This document shows, piece by piece, positions 7,165 to 16,033 of a stretch of DNA of 64,000 nt; within the stretch, counting starts at the first letter, position 1, and every line of letters begins with the position of its first letter. Where the stretch lies: contig OZ243889.1 of the NCBI GenBank assembly GCA_965213525.1, positions 2,728,001-2,792,000 of the forward strand. Direction: 5' to 3'. The position numbers and the translations under genes are program-made. The notes beneath the pieces were generated by a model that had not been told where the DNA came from, searched no databases, and worked only from the letters and a program-made list of their open reading frames with translations. Origin of the DNA: G965213525 sp965213525 (GTDB lineage: Bacteria > Actinomycetota > Acidimicrobiia > Acidimicrobiales > Poriferisodalaceae).

Positions 7165-8814
7165 GTGACCGCAGACGGCGAGGACGATCTCGAGGAGCTC
7201 CTCGCCGCCTCGCTGCGCCGTCGCGCCACGGGCGTGTCGGCCTCGCCGTACGCCTACCGCTCGGTCCTGCGGGGTGTCGACCGCCGGCGTCGGCACCGGC
7301 GTCGTCGTCGCCTCGGGGCCGTCGCTGCGGCGGCAACGGTGGCGGTGGCCGTGCCGGCGGGCGTTGCGGTCTGGGGCGAGGGCGCCGACACCGACATCGT
7401 CCTGGCGCCCGCCGCCGACGGGGTGCTGCCCCGCCTGCAACCCGACGACGTGCCCGCCGGGTTCGACCTCACCGAGATCGTCGAACGTCCCGCCCTGGCA
7501 GATCTACAGCCGGTCGAGGACCACGTGCAGGTCCTGCGCCTCGCCGGGCGGGACGACCGCGTCGTGGCCCGCCAGTCGAGCCTGCCCCCCGAACGCCTGG
7601 TGCCACCCCAAGACGCCACCGAGGTCGACGTGAACGGCGCCCGCGCCTGGCTGGTGCGTCGAGACGCCAACCGGGCCAGCCTCACCTGGGTCGACGAGCA
7701 GACCCAGGTGGTGAGGGAGCTGTACGCCCGGGGGTTGTCCGACGCCGAGCTGTCCGAGCTGGCGACGGTCCTGCGCCGACGCTCTGATGGCCCGGGGTTC
7801 GACCTCGACGCCCTGCCCGTCGGGGTGATCGCCACCGACGAGGGTGAGCTGCCCGCCGAGGACGACCTCGGTGACACGCCGCGACGAGACCTGCGCTGGG
7901 ATCGTGAGGAGGGCGACGGCGTCATCAAGCTGACCGTCCGCGAGGGCTCGGCGCTCGAGCTCGATCTGTTGAGGGCCACCGCGGCCCAGGTCGCCCTGAT
8001 GCGCATCGGGGGTACCGACCGCCTGCTCGTGACCACCGAGACCGACGAAGGCCCCGAGAACAGCGTGCACTGGAGCGAAGGCGAGGGCGTCGTGGTCGAG
8101 GTGAGCGCCACGGGTCTGTCCCGGGGCGAGCTGATCGACTTCGTCGACGAGCTGCGACCGGTGGGAGAGGACGACTGGGCCGGGCTCATCCAGGCGGCCG
8201 GGGGCTCGTCGGTGGGGGTCATCCCGCCCGCCGAGGCCGGCGCTGACGCCGACGGCGTCGCCGACGAGGGTCCCGGCTACGCCGTGGAAGGCGTGACCTC
8301 AGGGGTGGCCTGGAGGCTGTCGTGGCCGCCGCTCACCGGTGGGGTCGGCGGCGACGGCGGGTCCGCTGACGAGGCGGATCAACCCGGCTCACCCTCTGGC
8401 ACCGGACCCGACGGCGCCGAAGCGCCGGCGTGCGTGACGCTCACCGTCGGGGCCACCGAGGCCGTGCACTGCCCGGACGGCGATGGGGCCGGTGTCGTCG
8501 CCTTCGAAGCGGGCGACCTCGTGGCGCTCGTGGCGATCGCCCCCGGTGACCGCCCCACCGCCTTGGTGACCGCCAACGGCGAGATCGCCTTCGATGCGGC
8601 GCTCGGCGAGGTCGCCATCTCGTGGTCGGCCAGCTCGGGCGTCAGCGCCACCGCCACCCTCTCGACGATGGCCGCCGGCCCGGTCGAGGTCGAGATCCGG
8701 TCGCCTCGCCCGCTCGACGAGGCGACCGGCGCTGCGATCGCTGTGCCCCGCCCGGGCCGTGACACCCAGCTCGACGGCCCGACCGAGGGGCCCGCCGCCG
8801 GGGGGTCCTCGTGA
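7165..8814 (+). CDS. Membrane-anchored protein with two RseB/DUF4367-like segments, probable partner of the ECF sigma factor
   Basis: Not assignable to a named protein. It has a short cytoplasmic N-terminus rich in Arg, one membrane helix (AVAAAATVAVAVPAGVAVW) and about 470 extracytoplasmic residues. Two segments follow the same plan: a Trp strand, then GLSDAELSELATVLRR in the first and GLSRGELIDFVDELRP in the second, like the end of DUF4367/RseB-type domains of anti-sigma partners. The C-terminal third is Gly/Asp-rich, then beta-rich with a Cys pair. No zinc anti-sigma HxxxCxxC motif is present. The start may be GTG 7165 or GTG 7144; neither has a convincing ribosome site. Position next to the sigma gene suggests signalling, by inference. 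Confidence 0.7.
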   Translation: MTADGEDDLEELLAASLRRRATGVSASPYAYRSVLRGVDRRRRHRRRRRLGAVAAAATVAVAVPAGVAVWGEGADTDIVLAPAADGVLPRLQPDDVPAGFDLTEIVERPALADLQPVEDHVQVLRLAGRDDRVVARQSSLPPERLVPPQDATEVDVNGARAWLVRRDANRASLTWVDEQTQVVRELYARGLSDAELSELATVLRRRSDGPGFDLDALPVGVIATDEGELPAEDDLGDTPRRDLRWDREEGDGVIKLTVREGSALELDLLRATAAQVALMRIGGTDRLLVTTETDEGPENSVHWSEGEGVVVEVSATGLSRGELIDFVDELRPVGEDDWAGLIQAAGGSSVGVIPPAEAGADADGVADEGPGYAVEGVTSGVAWRLSWPPLTGGVGGDGGSADEADQPGSPSGTGPDGAEAPACVTLTVGATEAVHCPDGDGAGVVAFEAGDLVALVAIAPGDRPTALVTANGEIAFDAALGEVAISWSASSGVSATATLSTMAAGPVEVEIRSPRPLDEATGAAIAVPRPGRDTQLDGPTEGPAAGGSS

Positions 8815-8865
8815 CCTCGCCGGCACAAGATCGTTCACCGACGGACAGGGGTGCGGCGAGGGTCA

Positions 8866-8893
8866 GGGCTCGCCGCTCCGTCGGGGCGAGCCC
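8866..8893. terminator. Hairpin 1 after the sigma-partner gene
   Basis: A perfect 9-bp stem (GGGCTCGCC / GGCGAGCCC) with a 10-base loop. Its last three bases are also the first three of the next hairpin, so the two cannot both form fully. Confidence 0.6.
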
Positions 8894-8938
8894 ACGGTCC
8901 TGGGATGCGACTCCCTCTCCGCATCCCGGGACCGTGGG
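8891..8938. terminator. Long hairpin 2, probable bidirectional terminator
   Basis: Arms at 8891-8909 and 8920-8938 are 19 bases each with one mismatch, around a 10-base pyrimidine-rich loop. It lies between a plus-strand gene ending at 8814 and a minus-strand gene ending at 9037. There is no T tract, as is common for actinobacterial terminators. Confidence 0.7.
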
Positions 8939-9036
8939 CAGATCCTCCACCTGAGGCCGACCTCCCAGCCAGGGACCTGCGGAGCTCGGCTGCGGGTCGT
9001 CGGGGCGCCGGAGGCCAGCGGCAGGCCCGGCTCGGC

Positions 9037-9909
9037 TCAGGCCGCGAGCTGCTCGATGGTGACCGACTCGATGACGACGTCGTCGACCGGGCGGTCCTGG
9101 GGTGGCCCGGTCGTCTGCACCTCTGAGATCTCCAACGCGACGTCGAGGCCCTCGGTGACCTGTCCGAGGGGCGAGTAGAGCGGGTCGAGCGCCTCGCCGC
9201 CGGGGCCGGTGACGATGAAGAACTGCGAGCCGTTGCTCGACGGATCACCGGTGTTGGCCATGGCGACATCGCCCACCTCGTAGACGGGGCCGCCGTCGGC
9301 GGGCGCGTCGGGGGTGGCGCCGGTGAAGTCGTACCCGGGCCCACCGGTGCCGGGCGGGTCGCCCACCGGATCACCGGCCTGGATGACGAAGCCGTCGATC
9401 ACCCGATGGAACAGCACGCCGTCGTAGAAGCCGTGGCGGGCGAGCACCACGAGGTTGTTGACGCTGACCGGGTCGAGGGCGGGGTCCAGGTCGATCACGA
9501 TGTCACCGGCGGTGGTGGACAACGTGGCCCGGTAGGTGGCCGCCTCGTCGATGCACGTCGGGGGCGGCTGGGCGAAGACGAGTTGCTGGGGACCGCTCGC
9601 ATCCTCCGGGGGGCACTCGTCGTTGGCGAACGACGCCCCGGCGGTGGCGTCAGACCCGGGCGCCTCTCGGTCGGCGCCGGCCGCCTCGGGCGCCGGGGTC
9701 GGCTCGGTGAGGTCGACGGCCTCGACCTCGGTCACGTCGTCGTCGTCGTCGAACAGGCCGGTGAGGGCGATCAGGGCGAGCACCCCGAGGACGATGACCC
9801 CCACGACGATGCCGATGCGGCGTCGACGGGCTGATTCTGAGGCCCGGCGCTCGGCCTCGATGCGCCCCTGACGGGCCTGACGTTGCCGGTCGCGCTTGCT
9901 GGTCGCCAT
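9037..9909 (-). CDS. Membrane-anchored cyclophilin-type peptidyl-prolyl isomerase
   Basis: Catalyses cis-trans isomerisation of prolyl bonds, probably outside the membrane. The 290-residue protein starts MATSKRDRQRQ with a basic cytoplasmic tail, then a helix (IGIVVGVIVLGVLALIALTGL), an acidic linker (DDDDDVTEVE) and the cyclophilin domain from about residue 125. The active-site strand FHRVIDGFVIQAGDP and MANTGDPSSNGSQFFIVTG are both present. The ATG at 9909 is chosen over the open extension to 9930; TACCTT lies 10 bases upstream. Similar anchored cyclophilins are common in actinobacteria. Confidence 0.92.
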   Translation of the reverse strand: MATSKRDRQRQARQGRIEAERRASESARRRRIGIVVGVIVLGVLALIALTGLFDDDDDVTEVEAVDLTEPTPAPEAAGADREAPGSDATAGASFANDECPPEDASGPQQLVFAQPPPTCIDEAATYRATLSTTAGDIVIDLDPALDPVSVNNLVVLARHGFYDGVLFHRVIDGFVIQAGDPVGDPPGTGGPGYDFTGATPDAPADGGPVYEVGDVAMANTGDPSSNGSQFFIVTGPGGEALDPLYSPLGQVTEGLDVALEISEVQTTGPPQDRPVDDVVIESVTIEQLAA

Positions 9910-9964
9910 ACGGCTGGCCAAGGTACCCAAGCCCCCGCCCGGCCGACGTCGCGCCCCCGAAGCC

Positions 9965-10414
9965 TCAGGCCATCAGGACCAGCACGGCCAGGATGGTCGC
10001 CCACACCGCCGCACCCATGACGGCGCCCACCAGGACGCCTCCGACCGCTCGGAGGCCCTCGACCGGCGCCACGTCGACGTCGACGCCGCCAGCTCCCACC
10101 GCGCCGACGCCGATGCCGACGGCGGGGGCGATCACCTCGCCCAACCCGCCCCCGATGACCGGTCGCGAGGCGCGGACCAGCTCTGCGGCCGCCCGCTCGC
10201 GACGCCGGACCAGGTCAGCGGCGAACGCCACGTTCAACCGTTCGACCAGATCGGTCACGGGGATCCCCAGATCGTGACCGCCGGGCGCGCCGTCGGCTGC
10301 CCCCACCGCCGCCACCTGGGTGGTCGTACCGTTCACCACGTCGTCGCTCGTCTCGATCGCCACGGTTGCCCATCGGCGGGGTCCTCGGCGTGATGAGCCT
10401 TCGATCGGCGTCAT
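9965..10414 (-). CDS. Hypothetical small membrane protein
   Basis: 149 residues, not recognised. A hydrophilic N-terminal half (AIETSDDVVNGTTTQVAAVG, then an Arg/Glu helix around FAADLVRRRERAAAELVRAS) is followed by a Gly/Ala/Val-rich half ending in a probable membrane helix (VLVGAVMGAAVWATILAVLVLMA). Codon use is GC3-rich as in neighbours. It is divergent from the PAC2 gene and 55 bases upstream of the cyclophilin gene in the same direction. An internal GTG at the AIETSDD segment could be the real start. Confidence 0.55.
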   Translation of the reverse strand: MTPIEGSSRRGPRRWATVAIETSDDVVNGTTTQVAAVGAADGAPGGHDLGIPVTDLVERLNVAFAADLVRRRERAAAELVRASRPVIGGGLGEVIAPAVGIGVGAVGAGGVDVDVAPVEGLRAVGGVLVGAVMGAAVWATILAVLVLMA

Positions 10415-10486
10415 CTGACGGCGGCTGATGACGCCGGCCGTCCACCGGTCGTGGTGTGCCCGGTCGCCCCCGGGCATGCTGGAGCC

Positions 10487-11338
10487 GTGACATCGTCGCT
10501 GATCTGGGACGCCGAACCCGGGCTGCATCGCCCCCTGGTCGTCGTGGCCCTCGCCGGGTGGTTCGACGCCGGCGAGGCAGCGACCGGGGCCGTGGAGTGG
10601 CTGCGAGCCGGTCACGACGTCGAGCGGATGGCCGTCATCGACTCCGACGAGCACTTCGACTTCCAACAGCAGCGTCCCGAGGTCGTCATCGACGACGAGG
10701 GCCTGCGAGAGATCGCCTGGCCGGTCACCACCGTCGAGCGGGCCGAGGTGCCGAGCGACGCCCGGGACCTCGTCCTCGTCGCCGGGGTCGAACCGCACCT
10801 GGCGTGGCGGGCGTTCGTCGATGACCTGATCGAGATCATCGAGGTGTGCGACGCCGGTCTCGTCGTCACCCTCGGCGCCGTCGCGTCAGGCGTCCCCCAC
10901 AGCCGGGCGCCCAGGGTGACGGGGTCATCCACCGACAGCCGCCTCGCCGGCGCCCTCGGGTTGACCAGGCCGAGCTACGAGGGCGTGACCGGGGTCGTCG
11001 GCGTCCTGCACACCGAGCTCGACCGGCGCGACGTCCCGGCGGTGTCGCTGCGGGTCTCGGCTCCGCACTACCTCGGGGGCTCGCCCAACCCCAGGGCGGC
11101 ACGTTCGCTGCTCGAGCACCTCCAACGGATCACCGGCGTGCGGACCCGGTTCTCCGAGCTCGATGAGGAGGTGGGGGCGTGGGTCGACCGGGTCGACGTG
11201 GCGGTGGGCATGGACGACGACGTGCGCGCCTACGTGAACCAGCTCGAGGAGGCCTACGACGCAGAGGTCGAGGCGCTGGCCGAGTCGACCGATCTGGCCG
11301 CCGAGCTCGAGCGGTACCTGAAGGAACGAGGCGACTGA
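10487..11338 (+). CDS. PAC2-family protein
   Basis: A 283-residue protein of the PAC2 superfamily, related to proteasome-assembly chaperones; actinobacterial members have no settled biochemical role. Seen: VVVALAGWFDAGEAATGAVEWL near the N-terminus, VDSD/FDFQQQRP-type segment, LGAVASGVPHSRAPRVTGSS in the middle and a long acidic C-terminal helix (QLEEAYDAEVEALAESTDLAAELERYLKE in two parts). The GTG at 10487 is taken because a GGAG lies just upstream and the preceding codons do not look like protein. Proteasome genes are not in the window. Confidence 0.85.
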   Translation: MTSSLIWDAEPGLHRPLVVVALAGWFDAGEAATGAVEWLRAGHDVERMAVIDSDEHFDFQQQRPEVVIDDEGLREIAWPVTTVERAEVPSDARDLVLVAGVEPHLAWRAFVDDLIEIIEVCDAGLVVTLGAVASGVPHSRAPRVTGSSTDSRLAGALGLTRPSYEGVTGVVGVLHTELDRRDVPAVSLRVSAPHYLGGSPNPRAARSLLEHLQRITGVRTRFSELDEEVGAWVDRVDVAVGMDDDVRAYVNQLEEAYDAEVEALAESTDLAAELERYLKERGD

Positions 11339-11414
11339 CGCACGTCGCGCCGTCTGACCCCAGCGGCGGCGGGCGTCGCCACGGTGGGGCGCCGCCGACG
11401 GGGCCGTCGCGGCG

Positions 11415-12227
11415 TCACCGGCGGTTCTCCTCCAACACCGCGTCCGACAAGGTGGGCCACGCCTCAGCGGCCCAGGGCCCGAAGGCCCGGTCGCTCAGGC
11501 AGACCAGGGCCAGCTGGGCCTCGGGATCGACCCAGACGAACGTGCCCGAGGCGCCGAAGTGCCCGGCGGTGGCGGGCGAGGCCCGGGTGGCGGTCCAGTG
11601 GGGTGACTTGGTGCTCCGCAGCTCGAAGCCGAGGCCCCAGTCGTTGGGGTCCTGGCGCCCGAAGCCGGGTAGCACCCCGCTGAGGCCCGGCAGCTGCACC
11701 CGGGTGGCCTCGACCACGGTGTCCTCGGCGAGCACCCGGGCGGGGACCAGCACCTCGTGGGCGACGGCGCCCAGGTCACTCGCCGTGCCCACCCCGGCGA
11801 AGGCGGGTGACCCGGCCAGGTGGGTGCTCGACGTGGCGAGGGGCGCCAGGACGGCCTCGGCCAGGTAGGTGCCGACGTCGATGCTCGTGCGCTCCTCGAG
11901 GTGCAGGCCGAGGACGTCGTAGCCGGCGTTGGAGTAGGTGCGGCGCTGCCCGGGGGCGGCGAGCACCTCGCCCTCGGGTGAGAGGCCCGACGCGTGGCAG
12001 AGCAGGTGCCGCACGGTCGAGCCCGGCGGGCCGGCGACGCCGTCGAGGTCGATGACCCCCTCCTCGACGCCGACCAGCACCGCCATCGCCGTCAGCAGCT
12101 TGGTCACCGAGGCCAGCTCGAAGGGCTCGTCGACCGGTCCCCGTCGATCGAGGGGGCCGTCGACGCCGACGACGACCGCTGCGACCCGGTCGACCTCCCA
12201 GCCGTCGATCAGCTCGAGCGCTCCCAC
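11415..12227 (-). CDS. Serine beta-lactamase-fold hydrolase (class C / esterase type)
   Basis: A 270-residue member of the beta-lactamase/penicillin-binding fold, likely an esterase or peptidase rather than a resistance enzyme. The three active-site elements are present: SVTK (SxxK), YSNAGYD (YxN) and HFGASGT (replacing KTG). No signal peptide is evident from the GTG at 12227, so it is probably cytoplasmic. The frame is open further to 12335, but that extension is Ala/Gly/Arg-rich and overlaps the promoter region of aroC. It is divergent from aroC. Confidence 0.85.
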   Translation of the reverse strand: MGALELIDGWEVDRVAAVVVGVDGPLDRRGPVDEPFELASVTKLLTAMAVLVGVEEGVIDLDGVAGPPGSTVRHLLCHASGLSPEGEVLAAPGQRRTYSNAGYDVLGLHLEERTSIDVGTYLAEAVLAPLATSSTHLAGSPAFAGVGTASDLGAVAHEVLVPARVLAEDTVVEATRVQLPGLSGVLPGFGRQDPNDWGLGFELRSTKSPHWTATRASPATAGHFGASGTFVWVDPEAQLALVCLSDRAFGPWAAEAWPTLSDAVLEENRR

Positions 12228-12338
12228 GACGACGATGCTCCCATGCCCGCCCGCAGGCGACCCGGACCGTCCGTGGGCACAGGCCGACGCACCGGCGCCG
12301 GCGCCCGCAGCCCACCGGGGCGCCGGTCGTTGCACCGG

Positions 12339-12344
12339 TAGCGT
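12339..12344 (+). promoter_or_regulatory. -10 hexamer TAGCGT, leaderless start of aroC
   Basis: TAGCGT ends 8 bases before the GTG at 12353. Confidence 0.55.
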
Positions 12345-12352
12345 GGCCGGTC

Positions 12353-13465
12353 GTGTCTTCGAGCTTCGGCACGCTGTGGCGGGTCACCACCTTCGGGGAG
12401 TCCCACGGTGGCGGTGTCGGCGTGGTCGTCGACGGCTGCCCGCCGCGCCTCGCCGTCGACGTCACCGAGGTGCAGGCCGAGCTCGACCGGCGGCGTCCCG
12501 GACAGAGCCGTCTGACGACCCAACGCCGAGAAGCCGATCGGGTGCGGATCCTCTCCGGGGTGTTCGAGGGCCGCACGACCGGGTCGCCGGTCACCATGGT
12601 CGTGGACAACACCGACGCCCGACCGGGGGCCTACGAGCACCTCGCCGAGCTGTACCGGCCGAGCCACGCCGACTGGACCTATGAGGCCAAGTACGGGTTC
12701 CGGGCCTGGGCGGGAGGGGGACGGGCCTCGGCGCGCGAGACGGTGGGACGGGTGGCGGCCGGAGCGCTGGCCCGCCAGCTCCTGGCCGCCGGGATCGGCG
12801 ACGAGCTCGAGGTCATCGCCTGGGTGTCCTCGGTGCACGACGTCGACGCCGACGTCGACGCCGCCGCGGTCACCCGAGACCTGGTCGAGGCCTCACCGAC
12901 GCGCTGCCCCGACCCTGACGCCGCCCGGTCGATCGTGGCCGCCATCGACGCCGCCCGGCGCGACGGTGACAGCGTCGGTGGGGTGGTGACCTGCGTCGGC
13001 CGGGGCGTCCCGGCCGGGCTCGGCGACCCGGTGTTCGACAAGCTCGACGCCCGTCTGGCCGCCGGGATGATGTCGTTGCCGGCGGTCAAGGGCGTCGAGA
13101 TCGGCTCGGGCTTCGCCGGCACCCGGCTGCGGGGATCCGAGCACAACGACCCGTTCGTCGCCGGCTCCGACGGGACCCCCGTCACGACGTCGAACCGCTC
13201 GGGCGGGGTGCAGGGCGGCATCTCCAACGGGGCCGAGATCGTCGTCCGGGTGGCTTTCAAGCCCACGGCCACCATCAACGCCACCCAGCGCACCGTGACC
13301 CGCGGGGGGGACGAGGTCGATCTCGAGGCCACCGGTCGCCACGATCCCTGCGTGGTGCCCCGGGCTGTGCCGCTGGTCGAGGCGATGGCCCTGTGCGTGC
13401 TCGCTGACGCCTGGCTCTGTCAGAGGTCGGTCGACGTGTTGCCCCGCACCGACCGCGACCGCTGA
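12353..13465 (+). CDS. aroC: Chorismate synthase
   Basis: Converts EPSP to chorismate, the last shikimate-pathway step, using reduced FMN. At 370 residues it is close to family length. Signature blocks are GESHGGGVG near residues 15-23, the GQSRLTTQRREAD region near 50, YGFRAWAGGGRASARET near 115 and SNRSGGVQGGISNG in the FMN-binding C-terminal half. It stands alone here, without other aro genes, and probably has its own leaderless promoter. Confidence 0.97.
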   Translation: MSSSFGTLWRVTTFGESHGGGVGVVVDGCPPRLAVDVTEVQAELDRRRPGQSRLTTQRREADRVRILSGVFEGRTTGSPVTMVVDNTDARPGAYEHLAELYRPSHADWTYEAKYGFRAWAGGGRASARETVGRVAAGALARQLLAAGIGDELEVIAWVSSVHDVDADVDAAAVTRDLVEASPTRCPDPDAARSIVAAIDAARRDGDSVGGVVTCVGRGVPAGLGDPVFDKLDARLAAGMMSLPAVKGVEIGSGFAGTRLRGSEHNDPFVAGSDGTPVTTSNRSGGVQGGISNGAEIVVRVAFKPTATINATQRTVTRGGDEVDLEATGRHDPCVVPRAVPLVEAMALCVLADAWLCQRSVDVLPRTDRDR

Positions 13466-13482
13466 GATCCCGCCGGCTCGAC

Positions 13483-13497
13483 GGCGAGACGCTCGCC
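13483..13497. terminator. Short hairpin between convergent aroC and ilvA
   Basis: GGCGAG / CTCGCC stem with a 3-base loop in the 74-base gap between two convergent genes; no T run. Confidence 0.35.
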
Positions 13498-13539
13498 CTG
13501 CGCGGACGACCCCGTCGGGCCGAGACCGGGCGCACCCCG

Positions 13540-14763
13540 TCAGACCGAGCGCACGTCCACCCCGTTGCCGGCCGAGCGCAGCGCCTCGACCAAGGCGGCG
13601 GTGTGCTCGGCGTCTCGGGTCTCGACGACGAGCTCGAGATCGACCCGCCGGGCGGGGACGTCGGTGAGGAGGCGGTGGTGGGAGACCTCCACGACGTCAG
13701 CGCCGTGGTCTGAGACCGTGCGGGTCACCCCGGCGAGGCTGCCGGGCACGTCGTCGGCCTCGACCCGCAGGCGCGTCAACCGGCCCGCCCGGACCAGGTC
13801 GCGCAGCAGCACCGATGCGAGCAGCCGGGCGTCGATGCTGCCGCCGCTCAACACGACGCAGACCCGACGCCCGGCGAAGCGGTCACGGTGCTCGATCAAC
13901 GCAGCGAGCGATGCTGCGCCGGCACCTTCGGCGACGGTCTTCTCGATGTCGACGTAGAGGGCGATGGCCCGCTCGATCGAGGTCTCCTCCACCGAGATCA
14001 GATCGCTGATGCAGGCGTCGATGATCTGGGCGTTGAGCACCCCGGGCTGCTTCACCGCGATGCCGTCGGCCAGGGTCGGGCCGCTCGCTGGCTCGCCCTC
14101 GGCCGACACCTCGGGGTGGCGGCGGCGCACCGCGGCGTCGTAGCGACGGGTCTGCACGCCGATGACCTCACATCCCGGGCGCCGTGCGGCCAGGGCGACG
14201 CCCATCCCGGCGGCCAGCCCCCCGCCGCCGACGGGCACCACCACGGCGTCGAGCTCACCGGCCTGGCGGGCGATCTCCAGCCCGCAGGTGCCCTGGCCTG
14301 CGATGATCAGCGGGTCGTCGAAGGGGTGGACCAGGGTCAGGCCCCGCTCGGCCAGCAGCGCCTCGGTCACCGCGACGCAGGCGGCGAGATCGGCCCCGGC
14401 CTGCACGACCTCGGCGCCGAGGGCGCGGGTGTTGCGCACCTTGGCGTAGGGGGTGGTGCCGGGCATCACGATGGTGGCGGGCACCCCGAGGCGAGCGGCG
14501 TGGTGGGCGACGCCCTGGGCGTGGTTGCCCGCCGACAAGGCGATCACGCCCCGCGCTCGCTCATCGGCGTCGAGATCGAGGAGACGTCGCAGCGAGCCCC
14601 GGTCCTTGAACGACCCGGTGAACTGCAGGTTCTCGAACTTGACCCACACCTCGGCCCCGGTGATCGCCGACAAGGTCTCGGAGCGGCGACACGGCGTGCG
14701 GACGATGCCGCCCTCGATGAGCCGGTCGGCCGCCTCGAGGTCCTCGATCGTCACCGGGGTCAC
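13540..14763 (-). CDS. ilvA: Threonine dehydratase (threonine ammonia-lyase) with ACT domain
   Basis: Deaminates threonine to 2-oxobutanoate, feeding isoleucine synthesis or threonine breakdown. 407 residues. The PLP lysine is K53 in GSFKDRG, the phosphate-binding loop is VPVGGGGLAAG near 180, and a single ACT domain (about 330-407, LRVEADDVPGSLAGVTRTV) provides amino-acid control. One short ACT domain and this length match the TIGR01127-like/catabolic-type subgroup rather than the long E. coli IlvA. Starts at GTG 14763 and is divergent from the aminotransferase gene, 75 bases away. Confidence 0.93.
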   Translation of the reverse strand: MTPVTIEDLEAADRLIEGGIVRTPCRRSETLSAITGAEVWVKFENLQFTGSFKDRGSLRRLLDLDADERARGVIALSAGNHAQGVAHHAARLGVPATIVMPGTTPYAKVRNTRALGAEVVQAGADLAACVAVTEALLAERGLTLVHPFDDPLIIAGQGTCGLEIARQAGELDAVVVPVGGGGLAAGMGVALAARRPGCEVIGVQTRRYDAAVRRRHPEVSAEGEPASGPTLADGIAVKQPGVLNAQIIDACISDLISVEETSIERAIALYVDIEKTVAEGAGAASLAALIEHRDRFAGRRVCVVLSGGSIDARLLASVLLRDLVRAGRLTRLRVEADDVPGSLAGVTRTVSDHGADVVEVSHHRLLTDVPARRVDLELVVETRDAEHTAALVEALRSAGNGVDVRSV

Positions 14764-14838
14764 CCGATGAGTAGATCACGGCCGTCGGTCGCCGCCCCCA
14801 GCTCCGGGGCGCCGGTGCGACTGGGGCAGGCTGGTCGG

Positions 14839-15984
14839 GTGAGCGAGGACGTGCTGGGCCGGCTGCGACGCCTGGAGGGCCTGAAGTGGTCGCGCGACGG
14901 GCCCGACGTCGTGCCGTGCTGGGTGGCCGACATGGACCTCGGCGTGCCCCCGGCGGTGAGCGAGGTGCTGCGGCGCTTGGTCGACGCCGGTGACCTGGGC
15001 TACGGGCCCAAGCTCGGCCCGGTCGTCGCCGAGGCGTTCTGCGAGCGCCAGGAGCGGCTGCACGGGTGGGCGCCTGACCCCACGACGGTCCGGGTGCTCG
15101 ACGACGTCGTCCAGGGGATCGAGGTGGCGCTGTGGACCGGGACCGCTCCGGGCGACGGCGTCGTCATCCACCCGCCGGTGTACCCGCCGTTCGCCGCGGC
15201 GGTGCGCCAGACGGGGCGCCGCCTGATCGAGCACCCGATGGTCTTCGACGGGACCCGCTTCGTCTGGGATCCTGCGGCCTGGGAGCCGGTGGCGGCCGAG
15301 GTGCCGAGGGCGGTGGTGCTGTGCAACCCCCACAACCCGACCGGGCGGGTGTTCGACTCCGACGAGCTCGAACGGCTCGGCGAGTGGGTCCTGCGCCACG
15401 ACCTGTTCGTGGTGAGCGACGAGATCCACGCGGACCTCGTCCACCCCGGGCACCGGCACGTGCCCTTCGCCTCGCTGTCTGATGAGCTGGCCCGCCGCAC
15501 CGTGACCCTGTCGTCGGCGTCGAAGTCCCACAACCTCGCCGGTCTGCGCTGCGCGGTCGCCGTGGTCGGCGCGCAGGCCGTGCGCGATGGCCTGGCCGCC
15601 CTGCCGCCCCACGTGCCCGGCGCCTCCAACGTGTTGGGGCTCCGGGCCACGCTGGCGGCGTGGCGCGACGGCGGGGGGTGGCTGGATGACACCCGGCGGG
15701 TCCTCACCGCCAACCGGGACCGGCTCTTCGAGCGCTTCGCCGCCGAGGCTCCCGGCGTCGGGGGTGTCGCCGCGGAGGGGACCTACCTGGTCTGGCTCGA
15801 CGTCAGCTCACAGGGCCTCGGCGATCGACCCGCCGAGCGGTTGCGCACCCGCCACGGCGTGGCCCCGAGCGAGGGCGCCGACTTCGGCACCGGCGGCCAG
15901 GGGTGGATCAGGGTCAACGTGGCGACGCCGCCCCCGGTGCTCGAGATCGTCCTCGACCGCCTCATCGCCGCCTTCGATCCCTGA
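14839..15984 (+). CDS. PatB/MalY-type PLP enzyme (aminotransferase fold, putative C-S lyase)
   Basis: 381 residues of fold-type I aminotransferase. Early WVADMDLGVPPAV (the WVADMDF motif of the MalY/PatB group), CNPHNPTGRVF, DEIHADLV and the Schiff-base lysine in SSASKSHNLAG are all present, as is the C-terminal WIRVN. Family enzymes are cystathionine beta-lyases or related C-S lyases. The open frame runs far upstream opposite ilvA, but that part is a shadow; the GTG at 14839 begins the recognisable domain. Confidence 0.88.
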   Translation: MSEDVLGRLRRLEGLKWSRDGPDVVPCWVADMDLGVPPAVSEVLRRLVDAGDLGYGPKLGPVVAEAFCERQERLHGWAPDPTTVRVLDDVVQGIEVALWTGTAPGDGVVIHPPVYPPFAAAVRQTGRRLIEHPMVFDGTRFVWDPAAWEPVAAEVPRAVVLCNPHNPTGRVFDSDELERLGEWVLRHDLFVVSDEIHADLVHPGHRHVPFASLSDELARRTVTLSSASKSHNLAGLRCAVAVVGAQAVRDGLAALPPHVPGASNVLGLRATLAAWRDGGGWLDDTRRVLTANRDRLFERFAAEAPGVGGVAAEGTYLVWLDVSSQGLGDRPAERLRTRHGVAPSEGADFGTGGQGWIRVNVATPPPVLEIVLDRLIAAFDP

Positions 15985-16033
15985 GCCACGGGAACGGCAG
16001 CGCCAGACGACGGCCGCGGGCGGCTCGCAGGGC

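Noticed and set aside
11415..12227. Beta-lactamase resistance gene
   Set aside because: Motifs fit the wide esterase/peptidase class (HxG in place of KTG), and no signal peptide is seen.
13888..14838. Long open frame upstream of the PatB-like gene, opposite ilvA
   Set aside because: It lies wholly antisense to ilvA, has no recognisable domain and its His/Gln/Gly-rich composition is that of a GC-rich shadow frame.
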